Made by a program: the position numbers and the translations under genes
Notes under the pieces: generated by a model
What the model was told of the DNA's origin: nothing
Databases searched by the model: none
What the model saw: the letters and a program-made list of their open reading frames with translations, nothing else
Origin: Paenibacillus oleatilyticus
Lineage (GTDB): Bacteria > Bacillota > Bacilli > Paenibacillales > NBRC-103111
NCBI RefSeq assembly: GCF_018998565.1
Contig: NZ_JAHNZO010000002.1
Coordinates: forward strand, 186,001 to 250,000
Reading direction: 5' to 3'
Length of the DNA stretch: 64,000 nucleotides
In this document: piece by piece, positions 49,635 to 58,255 of the stretch
Numbering within the stretch: the stretch's first letter is position 1
Layout of the letters: each line of letters begins with the position of its first letter

Positions 49635-51149
49635 ATGGATTATGAAGTGATCGTTGTCGGCGGAGGTCCGGTCGGCATGCTGTTGGCAGCGGAGCTGGCT
49701 TTGGCCGGAGTGAAGGTATGCGTGTTTGAGCGCTTGAAGGATACGACGCCGTATTCGCGGGCGCTGACGCTTCATCCCCGCTCGCTTGAACTGTTCGATT
49801 TGCGCGGCTTGAAGTCGAAGCTGATGAGCATCGGAAAGCCGCTTCCGACCGGACATTTTGCGGCGCTGGATACCCGCTTGGATTTTTCGGTATTGGATTC
49901 TTCCTCTAATTACACGCTGTATATTTCGCAGCACGATACCGAGAAAGTGCTGGAGGAGTGGGCGCAAAGTGTTGGCGTGGAAATTCGGCGGGAGACGGAG
50001 GTCGTGTCGGTGCGCCAGGATGCGCGAGGCGTAGAGGTCACTGCCGTCGGCGCGAAAGGGGAAGCCGTACTGACCGCAGCGTATGCTGTCGGCGCAGATG
50101 GGGCAGGAAGCCTTGTACGCAAGCAGGCGGGCATCCCGTTCGAAGGCACGGACGCGACCTTAACCGCGATGCTCGGAGACGTCGTACTGGCGTATCCGCC
50201 GGAAACGAACGGGCTTTCCCGCTTCACCGAGCACGGGCTGGTCATGATTGTCCCCGTAACGGACCGGCTTCATCGGGTCGTGATGATCGATCCCCTGAGG
50301 ATGGGGGTGCCGAAGGAAGAACCAGTGACGCTCGAAGAGCTGCGTTCGGGGCTGGAGCGTATTCTCGGAAGCGATCTAGGCATCTCCGAGCCGTTCTGGC
50401 TGTCCCGCTACGGCAATGCGACACGTCAAGCGAAGCGTTACCGGGAGGGACGGATATTCCTCGCGGGGGATGCGGCGCATATTCATTTCCCGGCGGGAGG
50501 ACAGGGGCTGAACGTAGGGCTGCAGGAAGCGATGAATCTTGGCTGGAAGCTGGCGGCGGAGCTGAAGGGGCAGGCTCCCGGATGGCTTCTGGACAGCTAC
50601 CATACCGAGCGGTTCCCCGTAAATACGGCGCTGCTTCGCAATACACAGGCGCAAACGCTGCTGATGGGATTTGACTTCTCGCCGAGAATGATGGGACTGC
50701 GCAGCATGCTGTCCGATTTGCTTCGCATCCCCGAAGCGAATAAGGAATTAGCGGCCCAGATCGCGGCGTTCGATGTCCGGTATGCGCCGGATGAGGGGGC
50801 ATTGCCGCACGCGTTGAACGGACGCCGCTTTACGGAATTGAAGCTGCGACTGGACAACGATACCGTTCGGAATGCTTATGAGCTGTTTCACTCCGGCTGC
50901 TTCGTTCTGCTTCATTTCGCTTCCGATGACCGGCTGAACGACGTCGTTCCTTGGGAGGGGTACGGTCATATCCAAGTTGTTCGCGCCTCGATCGCCGGAA
51001 GCGGGAACGAAGCCGAATGGGACGACGTGCATACGGCGCTGATTCGTCCGGACGGACATATAGCGTGGGCGGTTCCCCGATCTGAGCCGCAGCCGCTGGA
51101 AGCTATCAAACGGGGAATCGCCCGTTGGTGCGGAAGCCATCATATTTAA
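49635..51149 (+). CDS. FAD-dependent aromatic monooxygenase (rifampicin/phenol hydroxylase-like)
   Basis: 504 residues. N-terminal dinucleotide fold VIVVGGGPVGMLLAAELALA, FERLKDT, RALTLHPRSLELFDLRGL, second FAD motif VGADGAGSLVRK and third RIFLAGDAAHIHFPAGGQGL then NVGLQEAMNLGWKLA. This is the class A flavoprotein hydroxylase layout (PheA/TfdB, Rox rifampicin monooxygenase), including a C-terminal thioredoxin-like part. Behind AGGAGAGG at ATG 49635. MarR control fits induction by an aromatic or antibiotic substrate; the substrate is unknown. Confidence 0.88.
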   Translation: MDYEVIVVGGGPVGMLLAAELALAGVKVCVFERLKDTTPYSRALTLHPRSLELFDLRGLKSKLMSIGKPLPTGHFAALDTRLDFSVLDSSSNYTLYISQHDTEKVLEEWAQSVGVEIRRETEVVSVRQDARGVEVTAVGAKGEAVLTAAYAVGADGAGSLVRKQAGIPFEGTDATLTAMLGDVVLAYPPETNGLSRFTEHGLVMIVPVTDRLHRVVMIDPLRMGVPKEEPVTLEELRSGLERILGSDLGISEPFWLSRYGNATRQAKRYREGRIFLAGDAAHIHFPAGGQGLNVGLQEAMNLGWKLAAELKGQAPGWLLDSYHTERFPVNTALLRNTQAQTLLMGFDFSPRMMGLRSMLSDLLRIPEANKELAAQIAAFDVRYAPDEGALPHALNGRRFTELKLRLDNDTVRNAYELFHSGCFVLLHFASDDRLNDVVPWEGYGHIQVVRASIAGSGNEAEWDDVHTALIRPDGHIAWAVPRSEPQPLEAIKRGIARWCGSHHI

Positions 51150-51157
51150 AGGTCTTA

Positions 51158-51187
51158 TTGTTTTGTTCGAAACAATCGGTGTATAAT
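51158..51187 (+). promoter_or_regulatory. Promoter and operator of the marR gene
   Basis: The palindrome TTGTTTTGTTCGAAACAA (51158-51175) provides a TTGTTT -35 element, 18 bp from TATAAT (51182-51187). It is the same 18-mer as at 49577-49594, which implies autoregulation. Confidence 0.8.
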
Positions 51188-51225
51188 TGGAAGGAGATGA
51201 TGTGTGAAGAGGAGACCTCAAACCG

Positions 51226-51711
51226 ATGTCGAAAACCCAACTTAACAAGCAGTGGATTTTTAAGCTATTCGTAGAACTTATCACGCAGCAGGAGACGAGA
51301 GACGGCAAATTTACCGTCCGATTCGCAGAAGAGAAGCGAAAGGTGGAATCCGAGCTGCGCCAGAAGCTGGATCTCAATTTGTCCGAGATTCACCTGATCG
51401 CCTGCATAGGGGACCACGGGCCCATCAACGTGACGACGATTTCGGAGAAAACGGATTTGACCAAAGGGTCCGTCACTCGGATCACCCAAAAGCTGCTAGC
51501 CTTGGATTTGATCAAAAAACAGCAGCTCCATGATAACAAGAAAGAGGTTTATTTTCGTTTAACGGCCAAAGGCCAGAAGCTGCATCTGATTCATGACCGC
51601 CTTCATCAGGATATCGAACAGCGGTTTATGCTCTTATTGGATAAATATACGCCGGAGCAATTGACCTTTGCCCGGGAGCTGCTGCAGGATTTGCTGGAAT
51701 GGGATTACTGA
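51226..51711 (+). CDS. MarR family transcriptional regulator
   Basis: 161 residues. A winged HTH (LSEIHLIACIGDHGPINVTT, ISEKTDLTKGSVTRITQKLL, wing KKQQLHDNKKEVYFRLTAKG) is framed by dimerisation helices. It probably binds the 18-bp palindromes at 49548, 49577 and 51158 and releases them on ligand binding. The leader between promoter and ATG 51226 is short. Confidence 0.92.
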   Translation: MSKTQLNKQWIFKLFVELITQQETRDGKFTVRFAEEKRKVESELRQKLDLNLSEIHLIACIGDHGPINVTTISEKTDLTKGSVTRITQKLLALDLIKKQQLHDNKKEVYFRLTAKGQKLHLIHDRLHQDIEQRFMLLLDKYTPEQLTFARELLQDLLEWDY

Positions 51712-51768
51712 GCGGTTAACAATTTGACTGCCGGCCGTCTCATCGGTACGGAAAAGGAGAATGGCGCC

Positions 51769-52329
51769 ATGAGCATCGCCCAAACGATCAGGGAAAGAAG
51801 AAGTATCCGGACGTTCAACCAGACCCCTGTTCCCCAGGATCTGGTTCTGCAGCTGCTGAATGATGCGGTATGGGCGCCAAATCACGGCCTCCGGGAGCCT
51901 TGGCGGTTTATTTATGTGGGAAGCGCCGAGGGGAGGGACAAGCTGGCTGCCCTTACGCTTGAAGCCTCCGCCCACTTGAAACGGGTCAAGCTGCTGCCGT
52001 CCAAATTAAAAGAACTGATGCGAAAAAAGCTGGCCCAAATTCCGGCCAATCTGATCGTCGTCATGACGGAAGATAAAAACGAGCATAAAAGAGATGAAGA
52101 TTTCGCCGCCGTCTGCTGCCTGATGCAAAATATGCAGCTGCTCGGATGGGAGCAAAAGCTCGGGATGATCTGGTCGACGGTTGACTTTATTCATTCCCCT
52201 GTGTTTCGCAGCGGACTTGGCGTCCGGGAAGGCGAACGGATCGTCGGCATCCTGCACATGGGGTATTTCGATAAAGTCCCCAAGCCGAAAACCCGGACGC
52301 CGGCGGAAGCTAAGCTTGTTGTATGGTAG
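51769..52329 (+). CDS. Nitroreductase family protein
   Basis: About 186 residues. IRERRSIRTFNQTPVPQDLV, LNDAVWAPNHGLREPWRFIY and the FMN-binding end GVREGERIVGILHMGYFDKV are characteristic of the YdjA/NfsA-like nitroreductases, which reduce nitro compounds or quinones with NAD(P)H. AAGGAG lies 9 nt before ATG 51769. It follows marR by 57 bp and may belong to the same regulon. Confidence 0.9.
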   Translation: MSIAQTIRERRSIRTFNQTPVPQDLVLQLLNDAVWAPNHGLREPWRFIYVGSAEGRDKLAALTLEASAHLKRVKLLPSKLKELMRKKLAQIPANLIVVMTEDKNEHKRDEDFAAVCCLMQNMQLLGWEQKLGMIWSTVDFIHSPVFRSGLGVREGERIVGILHMGYFDKVPKPKTRTPAEAKLVVW

Positions 52330-52335
52330 GATCGT

Positions 52336-53541
52336 TCAAGAGGGGGAGAGCCCCCTCTTTTCTGCTTGCGGTTTCACCTGCGCTGAGACCAGGATCGAGA
52401 CTACCAGCAGGGCGCAAGTATAATACACCAGACCGTTCCAGCCGAACCGGTTGAGAAAGAAGCCGCCCGACCAGCCGACCAAACTTGATCCCGCATAATA
52501 GAACAGCAGGTAAAAGGAAGAAGCCTGCGCTTTGAAATCTTTTACCGCCATTACGCCTACCCAGCCGCTCGCCACCGAATGACCGGCAAAAAAGCCGAAC
52601 GCGACGATCGCAACCCCCAATACCTTGACGGCAAGAAGGCTGCTTAACGTCATCAGCGCGCCCAGAATAAAAATGGCAATCGCAAGGCCGAGAACCCGTC
52701 TTCGGGAATAACGGTCCGCCAGCTTTCCGAACCAGATCGAGCTCCAAGTCCCTACCAGATTGACTACGAACAGAAAGCCGAAAATCGTTTGGCTGACATG
52801 ATACGGCGCTTGCGTAAGCGGGTAACCGATATAGTTCAACACCGTGATGTACCCGCCCATCAGCAGGAAGCCCGTAATAAACATGGATAGCAGATTTTTA
52901 TCTGCCAGACTGGCCCGCATCCCGGCAAGCCATTGCCGCACGGACGTTTTGCTCGGGGTAAAGTTCCCGGAGGCCGGGAGATAGAACCAGAACCACAAGC
53001 TAAGTAGCAAGCTCACGATTCCCATCATGAGCATGGCGAATTGCCAATTGAAGAGATCAGTTAATCCTCCGATGATAATCCGGCCTATGAAACCGCCTAT
53101 GGCCGTTCCCGCCACATAGACCCCGATAACTCTCCCGATGGCCCGGGGAGAAAATTCCTCATTCAAATAAGTCATGGCGATCGACGGAAAGCCTGCGATG
53201 CTGATGCCTTCCAGAAACCGAAAGACGAGGAAAGCCTGAAAATCATGGATAAAGGCCGAAGCGATGGCGAATATCGAAGTGAGCAGCAGCGAGAGGCTCA
53301 TGATTCCTTTTCGACCCCAAATATTGGAGACGACCGTGAAAAACAGCAAGCTCATCCCCAAGGCGATGGTCGTTAACGAGATCGAAGCGCTGGCGGTTGC
53401 CGGCGAAACTTGATACTGCTGCGAAAATAAACTGATGAGCGGCTGCGGACTGTATAATATGGCAAACGTGACGATGCTCCCCAGCAGCATGCTGACCGAA
53501 GCCTTCCGATGCGCCGGGCTTCCGAGTTCGAGATAGTTCAT
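52336..53541 (-). CDS. MFS transporter (YnfM/Bcr-like)
   Basis: 401 residues with 12 TM helices. Loop 2-3 motif SNIWGRKGIMSLSLLLTSI and the conserved FRFLEGISIAGFPSIAMTYL stretch fit drug-efflux MFS proteins of the YnfM/YybF type. ATG 53541 follows GGAGG on the minus strand; an extension to 53592 lacks support. It is divergent from a LysR gene, the usual local regulator. Confidence 0.88.
   Translation of the reverse strand: MNYLELGSPAHRKASVSMLLGSIVTFAILYSPQPLISLFSQQYQVSPATASASISLTTIALGMSLLFFTVVSNIWGRKGIMSLSLLLTSIFAIASAFIHDFQAFLVFRFLEGISIAGFPSIAMTYLNEEFSPRAIGRVIGVYVAGTAIGGFIGRIIIGGLTDLFNWQFAMLMMGIVSLLLSLWFWFYLPASGNFTPSKTSVRQWLAGMRASLADKNLLSMFITGFLLMGGYITVLNYIGYPLTQAPYHVSQTIFGFLFVVNLVGTWSSIWFGKLADRYSRRRVLGLAIAIFILGALMTLSSLLAVKVLGVAIVAFGFFAGHSVASGWVGVMAVKDFKAQASSFYLLFYYAGSSLVGWSGGFFLNRFGWNGLVYYTCALLVVSILVSAQVKPQAEKRGLSPS
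52338..52362. terminator. Bidirectional terminator between nitroreductase and MFS genes
   Basis: AGAGGGGG and CCCCCTCT form a perfect 8-bp stem around AGAG with A's before and T's after. It overlaps the MFS stop codon, so one structure ends both convergent genes. Confidence 0.88.
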
Positions 53542-53560
53542 CTTATGGCGCCTCCATCCG

Positions 53561-53577
53561 TTGAATTGACAATTCAA
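53561..53577. promoter_or_regulatory. Palindrome in the MFS/LysR divergent promoter region
   Basis: TTGAATTGACAATTCAA is a perfect 7-3-7 inverted repeat 20 bp upstream of the MFS start and 85 bp upstream of the LysR start, with TTGACA motifs beside it. It is a candidate binding site of the LysR protein. Confidence 0.5.
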
Positions 53578-53662
53578 GTATAGGATTGACAAGAAGCGCT
53601 GTCTAATGCATTGTTTTTATTATAATGATGTTTTACGTGTAATAAGATACGGAGGGATCGGA

Positions 53663-54538
53663 ATGGAATGGCAGCAGCTCGAATATTTTCATACGGTTGC
53701 CCGATTGCAGCATATGACTTTGGCGGCGCAGACGTTATGTATTACCCAACCGGCTTTAAGCCGCTCGATTGCCCGGCTGGAGAAAGAACTCGGCGTCCCG
53801 CTATTCGAGCGAAACGGCCGTGCGATCGCGCTCAATCGGTACGGACGCCTGTTTTTGAACCGTGTCAACCGGATCATGAACGAATATCAAGAGGGCAAGC
53901 GAGAGCTGGAGGATTTGATTCATCCGGAGCATGGGGAGGTATCCTTGGGATTTCTTCATACGCTCGGCGTCCACTCGATTCCGGATGTCATCCGGTCCTT
54001 TCGCTCGGCTTACCCGCAGATTCATTTTCAGCTGCATCAAAACAGCACCCAGTTCCTGCTGGATCAGCTCTCGGCAGGGGCGATCGACCTCTGTATGGCT
54101 GCCCCTCAAGAAACGAAGCACATCCAATGGGTCTCGTTATGGAACGAAGAGTTGTTTGTTATCGTTCCGGAAAATCACCCGCTTGCCGCTTCCGAATCCG
54201 TTCTGTTGGAGGACATACGCAGCGAGCCGTTGATTTCGTTCAAGAAAGGCTACGGACTGCGAAAAATTACCGACAAGCTGTTCGAAGAGGCCGGAATCGG
54301 TCCCGATATCCGGTTCGAAGGGGACGAGGTCCATACGATCGCCGGGCTTGTCGCGGCCGGTCTTGGCGTTGCCGTCATCCCCGATACGAAAGGAATCGAA
54401 CGCGCCAACCTTTCATTCCTGCGCGTACGTTGGCCCGAGTGCCGCCGGGTAATCGGCATCGGCTGGATCGAAGGACGCTACCTGTCACCTGCGGCGGAGC
54501 GGTTCCGTGATTTTGTCATCGATTATTTCAGAAACTGA
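53663..54538 (+). CDS. LysR family transcriptional regulator
   Basis: About 291 residues. N-terminal HTH (EYFHTVARLQHMTLAAQTLC, ITQPALSRSIARLEKELGVP, LFERNGRAIALNRYG) and a PBP-like effector domain (GEVSLGFLHTLGVHSIPDVI, AGLVAAGLGVAVIPDTKGIE). GGAGGGATCGGA precedes ATG 53663. It is divergently placed from the MFS gene and probably controls it. Confidence 0.93.
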   Translation: MEWQQLEYFHTVARLQHMTLAAQTLCITQPALSRSIARLEKELGVPLFERNGRAIALNRYGRLFLNRVNRIMNEYQEGKRELEDLIHPEHGEVSLGFLHTLGVHSIPDVIRSFRSAYPQIHFQLHQNSTQFLLDQLSAGAIDLCMAAPQETKHIQWVSLWNEELFVIVPENHPLAASESVLLEDIRSEPLISFKKGYGLRKITDKLFEEAGIGPDIRFEGDEVHTIAGLVAAGLGVAVIPDTKGIERANLSFLRVRWPECRRVIGIGWIEGRYLSPAAERFRDFVIDYFRN

Positions 54539-54602
54539 CGTAACTGTCCTTCCGGCGGTTACGTTGCCTGAATTATTTATGAATTAATTCTTAATATGGG
54601 TC

Positions 54603-54737
54603 GTGGAGTACGCATTGATTGGCGGTCACCTTGACATTTTTGAACCGGCTAATATTGAGCATAATGTTCATTTGATCCGCCTCGTCTTGCAGGCCATCGC
54701 TCGGGGCGAAACTATCGCGGTGGACTCCGTACGCTAA
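54603..54737 (+). pseudogene. Short gene tail of unknown origin
   Basis: A frame of 44 codons (VEYALIGGHLDIFEPANIEH, NVHLIRLVLQAIARGETIAV, DSVR) ends at TAA 54735. There is no ribosome binding site before GTG 54603. The end vaguely resembles the C-terminus of Gfo/Idh oxidoreductases. It is probably a remnant. Confidence 0.3.
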
Positions 54738-54743
54738 CGGAAA

Positions 54744-54790
54744 GCCCTCTTGTTTCAGCCTTTTTGGCAGCACAAGAGGGCGATTTTTTA
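54744..54790 (+). terminator. Terminator upstream of the GNAT gene
   Basis: GCCCTCTTGT (54744-54753) pairs with ACAAGAGGGC (54772-54781) and is followed by GATTTTTTAT. Confidence 0.85.
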
Positions 54791-54884
54791 TGACGCGCTC
54801 CTGTTGGCGCTGCGCGAAAGTTGTCGAATAAAACCGGATCATCTGGTACAATATGGGTGAACCCTGCGATTAGGAGCGAGAGAG

Positions 54885-55415
54885 ATGCCTGATGAAACGG
54901 ATGCCTTACAAATACGGATCGAGCCTTGGGCGGAAGCAGATCTTGATCTGCTGTATCGCTTGAATACACCGGAGATGCTGGAGCATCTCGGAGGACCGGA
55001 GACGGAGGAGCAGCTTCTCGCGCGCCACAAGCGGTACGTTGAGATCGGGCCGAAGGGGACCGGCCGCATGTTCGGTATCGTCCTGCTGCCAAGTCTCGAA
55101 GCGGTCGGCAATATCGGGTACTGGGAGCGGAGCTGGCAAGGAGCGACCGTGTATGAGACCGGCTGGGGTGTTCTCCCGGCATACCAGGGCAAAGGCATCG
55201 CGACCATGGCAGCCGCGGCAGCCATGGCCAGCGCCAGGGCCGAGCGGAAGCACAGGTACATGCACGCTTTCCCGTCCGTCGATAACCCTGCATCCAACGC
55301 GATCTGCCGGAAGCTGGGCTTCCAGTTTGTTGCCGAATGCAGCTTTGAATACCCGCCGGGAAGCATCATGCGATGCAACGACTGGCGCTTGGACCTTGGC
55401 GAGAGTGAAGCGTAG
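54885..55415 (+). CDS. GNAT family N-acetyltransferase
   Basis: 176 residues. The acetyl-CoA fold is seen in YETGWGVLPAYQGKGIATMA (motif A with QGKGIA) and VDNPASNAICRKLGFQFVAE (motif B). Typical of RimJ/RimL-like acetyltransferases; the acceptor is unknown. AGGAGCGAGAGAG precedes ATG 54885. It is followed after 25 bp by the DinB gene. Confidence 0.9.
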   Translation: MPDETDALQIRIEPWAEADLDLLYRLNTPEMLEHLGGPETEEQLLARHKRYVEIGPKGTGRMFGIVLLPSLEAVGNIGYWERSWQGATVYETGWGVLPAYQGKGIATMAAAAAMASARAERKHRYMHAFPSVDNPASNAICRKLGFQFVAECSFEYPPGSIMRCNDWRLDLGESEA

Positions 55416-55440
55416 TTATGAGATAGGGAGGATTCCAAAA

Positions 55441-55911
55441 GTGGAAGCGTTGATTGAGGAATACGATCGTGGATATAAGATGCTGCGGGAAGCCGCCGAA
55501 GGATTGACGGAAGAGGAGCTTCGTTTCAAGCCGGCGCCGGACAAATGGAGCATTCATGAAATTCTCATTCATCTTGCAGATTCCGAGCTGGTCTCGACAC
55601 AGAGGCTGAAAAAAGTGTTGGCGGAGGACGAGCCGCTTATTATGTCGTGGGAACAGGACTTGTGGGTGAAAAACCTCGGGTATGAGAAGCAGGACCGTGA
55701 GCAGCATCTGCTCCTGTTTCAAATGCTGCGTGCCCATATGCAGCCTGTGCTCGCCCGTCTGACAGCCGAGCAATGCGAGCGGGTGGGCGTGTATGAAGAC
55801 GGGGCGAGGTTTACCTTTCGTCAAATGCTGGAATACCGCGTCAAGCATGTCCGTATACACCTTGCGCAGATCGAGCGGGTGAAGGAGGCTTACCGGCAGA
55901 GCAGGGTATAA
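55441..55911 (+). CDS. DinB family protein
   Basis: About 156 residues. A four-helix metal-binding fold with the three expected His residues: SIHEILIHLADSE, MLRAHMQP and RVKHVRIHLAQIE. The opening YDRGYKMLREAAEGLTEEEL and RFKPAPDKWSIHE are typical. Family members include bacillithiol-type transferases. GGGAGG lies 9 nt before GTG 55441; the longer overlapping frame to 55039 is spurious. Confidence 0.88.
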   Translation: MEALIEEYDRGYKMLREAAEGLTEEELRFKPAPDKWSIHEILIHLADSELVSTQRLKKVLAEDEPLIMSWEQDLWVKNLGYEKQDREQHLLLFQMLRAHMQPVLARLTAEQCERVGVYEDGARFTFRQMLEYRVKHVRIHLAQIERVKEAYRQSRV

Positions 55912-55969
55912 GCTTTTTGGAGGCCATCCCAACCACTTGGCATGGCCTCATGCATCGTTTTCCGCCAGA

Positions 55970-56278
55970 TTATCCTTCCAGCACGTCCGCGTCCAATTCG
56001 CCTGCAATCTCCATCATTTTGGGGATCACCGCTTCATTGGAGCCGGATACGTAAATATCTCCCTGGTAATGACGGAAGGGGATCTTGCTATCGCCGCAGC
56101 TCCACATGAAAAAATCTCCCTCAATGGACATGGTAGTAACCCCTGTCACCGTAAACACCGAGGTATAGGCAAAGTCGGGTTTGGTCGAAAAATACTGTTT
56201 GCACTCCTCCAAAGAAATGCCTTGCTCCGAAGTTCCATTTTCTTTAAATTCCCTTGTAATCCGATAACGTTTGCTCAT
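55970..56278 (-). CDS. Conserved hypothetical protein
   Basis: 102 residues, mixed beta-rich (RYRITREFKENGTSEQGISL, FTVTGVTTMSIEGDFFMWSC, FRHYQGDIYVSGSNEAVIPK). Family not recognised. Its start overlaps the stop of the upstream phosphotransferase gene (ATGA), so the two are coupled. Confidence 0.7.
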   Translation of the reverse strand: MSKRYRITREFKENGTSEQGISLEECKQYFSTKPDFAYTSVFTVTGVTTMSIEGDFFMWSCGDSKIPFRHYQGDIYVSGSNEAVIPKMMEIAGELDADVLEG

Positions 56279-57135
56279 GGAAATCCTCCTATTTCGTTCT
56301 TCAAATATTTATTTCCGGTGATGATGTCATTGACTCGCTGGATCGTCGTCCCGGTTCTGGGGACATCAGCGGTTCTATGGAGCAGCAGCCACCGGAGACA
56401 TGCAATCGCTTCAAACCTTAGCATTTCTTCCGCATCGAATTCACTACCCGATAAATAGGCATTCCGGAATGCAGAGGCCAGCATTTCTCCATTGTAAATA
56501 TGGATCAAGAAGCTCGACCAAGCCAAATCGTACCTGGCGTCCCCTAATTGCGCATTGGTCCAGTCGATGATAGTGTACTTTCCTTGGATGTCGAGGATGT
56601 TGCCCAAATTAAAGTCGCCGTGGATCAGCTTGTTTCGTTTCAGCCCGGAGCTTGTAACCAACGGGAGCAGTTCGGCCTGGATATCTGGATGCTCTTCAAT
56701 TCCCGGATAGAAATAAGGAATGAAATCGTATGTTTTAAGGAGCGCAGGCCCCAGCTCCCGAACCGGTAATCGATGCAGTCCCAGCAGCAAGTCGGCGAAA
56801 TCTTTTACGTGTCGGTTCGTGACTATTGAAGGCGGGCTGCCATCGTAGCTCGTCAACAATACTTTATGCCGGGAAGGGGTATATCCCCATCCATAAGACG
56901 TGGAGACGGAAATACCTCTGTGGCGAAGTGCATCCAGCAAGTCATGTTGAAAACGTACATCCGGATTCGAAGCTTTGTTCCATATTTTAAGCACAGCGCA
57001 GTCCGTACGGGAACAAAATTTCAGCACGTTGGCTTCCAGTCCGGCCGGTAGGGGGGTAACGGTTAGTTCTTGGCCCAGCAATTCGTCAACGAAGCTCGTT
57101 TTCTCGACCCAAATAACCTCGTCCAGATGCTCCAC
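56275..57135 (-). CDS. Aminoglycoside phosphotransferase-like (APH) kinase
   Basis: 286 residues. The catalytic loop KLIHGDFNLGNIL (Brenner motif with Asp and Asn) and IIDWTNAQLGDARYDLAW (metal-binding Asp) are intact; the N-lobe Lys is in CAVLKIWNK. The APH/choline kinase family phosphorylates antibiotics or small alcohols, and no substrate can be assigned. GTG 57135 follows AGGAGGT. Cotranscribed with the 55970 gene. Confidence 0.88.
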   Translation of the reverse strand: MEHLDEVIWVEKTSFVDELLGQELTVTPLPAGLEANVLKFCSRTDCAVLKIWNKASNPDVRFQHDLLDALRHRGISVSTSYGWGYTPSRHKVLLTSYDGSPPSIVTNRHVKDFADLLLGLHRLPVRELGPALLKTYDFIPYFYPGIEEHPDIQAELLPLVTSSGLKRNKLIHGDFNLGNILDIQGKYTIIDWTNAQLGDARYDLAWSSFLIHIYNGEMLASAFRNAYLSGSEFDAEEMLRFEAIACLRWLLLHRTADVPRTGTTIQRVNDIITGNKYLKNEIGGFP

Positions 57136-57258
57136 ATTTAACCTCCTGTCTCATCCTAAACGCGATGTTCCGAGGTATCCATATCAATTCCAAAAATGGA
57201 AAATTCGTACGGAAGCCGGTTCGAAGAACCATTCGGCAGCTCGTCGATTGGTAGCAGC

Positions 57259-57963
57259 CTATTGCAGCCCGAGCTCTTGACAAAGCTCAACCAATTGATG
57301 CACGCCATAGAACTGCTGGCGATTACGCTGATGGATGCTTACCAGCGCATTTTCCGTGACCTTTTTCGCTTGTTCGATGCTGTGATGCTCCACGGCTTGG
57401 ACGATTTCCTTCATATTATCCAGAAAATAGACGGTCCGGCGCAGCGTGCGAATGAGCAAGATTTGCCGCACATGCATCGGCGTGAAAATCCGGTAGCCAT
57501 TCTCGGGATCGCGTTCCGGCGAGATGAGCCCTTCCTTCTCCCAATGCCGGATCGCCGAATCCTGTACTCCGGTGAAAGCGGCGACTTCGCCAATGCTCAT
57601 GTGGGTTTTCGGCTTTTTGTTCGCGGCGAGAGGGAGCTCCGGATTTTGCAGCAGCTCCAGTGTCTGGTCAGCAGCGGTCTTTTCGTGATGCAGGTTCGCT
57701 TGCTCTTTGTTGACGAGCCAGAAGGCGGTGTCCACATCTCCGTTTTGAATGAGGCGAAGCACTTGGCACGTGAGCCCGACGCCAAAGGCAGGAAACATCG
57801 CGCGAAGGCATCGAAAGTAGGCCAAATGCACCTTGGTATACAGGCGGTACCCGTTCGGAGCGCGGTCGGGTGCCGGAACGACACCCCAAGACTCATAATG
57901 CCGCAAAGCGCTCGTGCTAATGTGCAGTTCTCTGGCAATCTCGATCGGCTTGTAATACCGCAT
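57259..57963 (-). CDS. Regulator with two MerR-type HTH domains
   Basis: 234 residues. Two MerR winged helices: the first at the N-terminus (YKPIEIARELHISTSALRHY, ESWGVVPAPDRAPNGYRLYT) and the second in the middle (MSIGEVAAFTGVQDSAIRHW, EKEGLISPERDPENGYRIFT). A helical end without Cys clusters follows, so metal sensing is unlikely. ATG 57963 follows GGAGG. Single-chain tandem MerR domains could bind an operator without dimerising. Confidence 0.88.
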   Translation of the reverse strand: MRYYKPIEIARELHISTSALRHYESWGVVPAPDRAPNGYRLYTKVHLAYFRCLRAMFPAFGVGLTCQVLRLIQNGDVDTAFWLVNKEQANLHHEKTAADQTLELLQNPELPLAANKKPKTHMSIGEVAAFTGVQDSAIRHWEKEGLISPERDPENGYRIFTPMHVRQILLIRTLRRTVYFLDNMKEIVQAVEHHSIEQAKKVTENALVSIHQRNRQQFYGVHQLVELCQELGLQ

Positions 57964-58159
57964 CTCCAGGCCTCCTTCACAAACGAAGCGAAAGTAGATT
58001 TCTACTATATCAAAAGCGTCTCATCTAAGCAAACCTTGAATTAAAAGATTCAAGTAAAGATAAATTGTATGATGAAGGCTAGGTTCACGAGGCTTTTTCT
58101 ATTCCAAATAAATGACCGGGCCCACGAAGGTAACGTTAAGTTGACCGCGCAGTTGAAAT

Positions 58160-58189
58160 TTGAAAAATCAGGAACGTTCGTTCTATAAT
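58160..58189 (+). promoter_or_regulatory. Promoter with LexA-like box upstream of the DUF4303 gene
   Basis: TTGAAA (58160-58165) and TATAAT (58184-58189) are spaced by 18 bp. The spacer holds GGAACGTTCGTTCT (58171-58184), which has the GAAC-N4-GTTC core of Firmicute LexA boxes although its outer bases deviate. Confidence 0.5.
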
Positions 58190-58255
58190 TAAGGCGACAA
58201 GCGCAGCAGGCCGCGACAAACCCTGCCAATACAGCATAAAGGAGTCGGGTACCGA

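Noticed and set aside
57196..58044. 282-codon plus-strand frame opposite the tandem MerR gene
   Set aside because: It covers the intergenic region and the complement of a clear regulator gene, and its translation has no recognisable motif.
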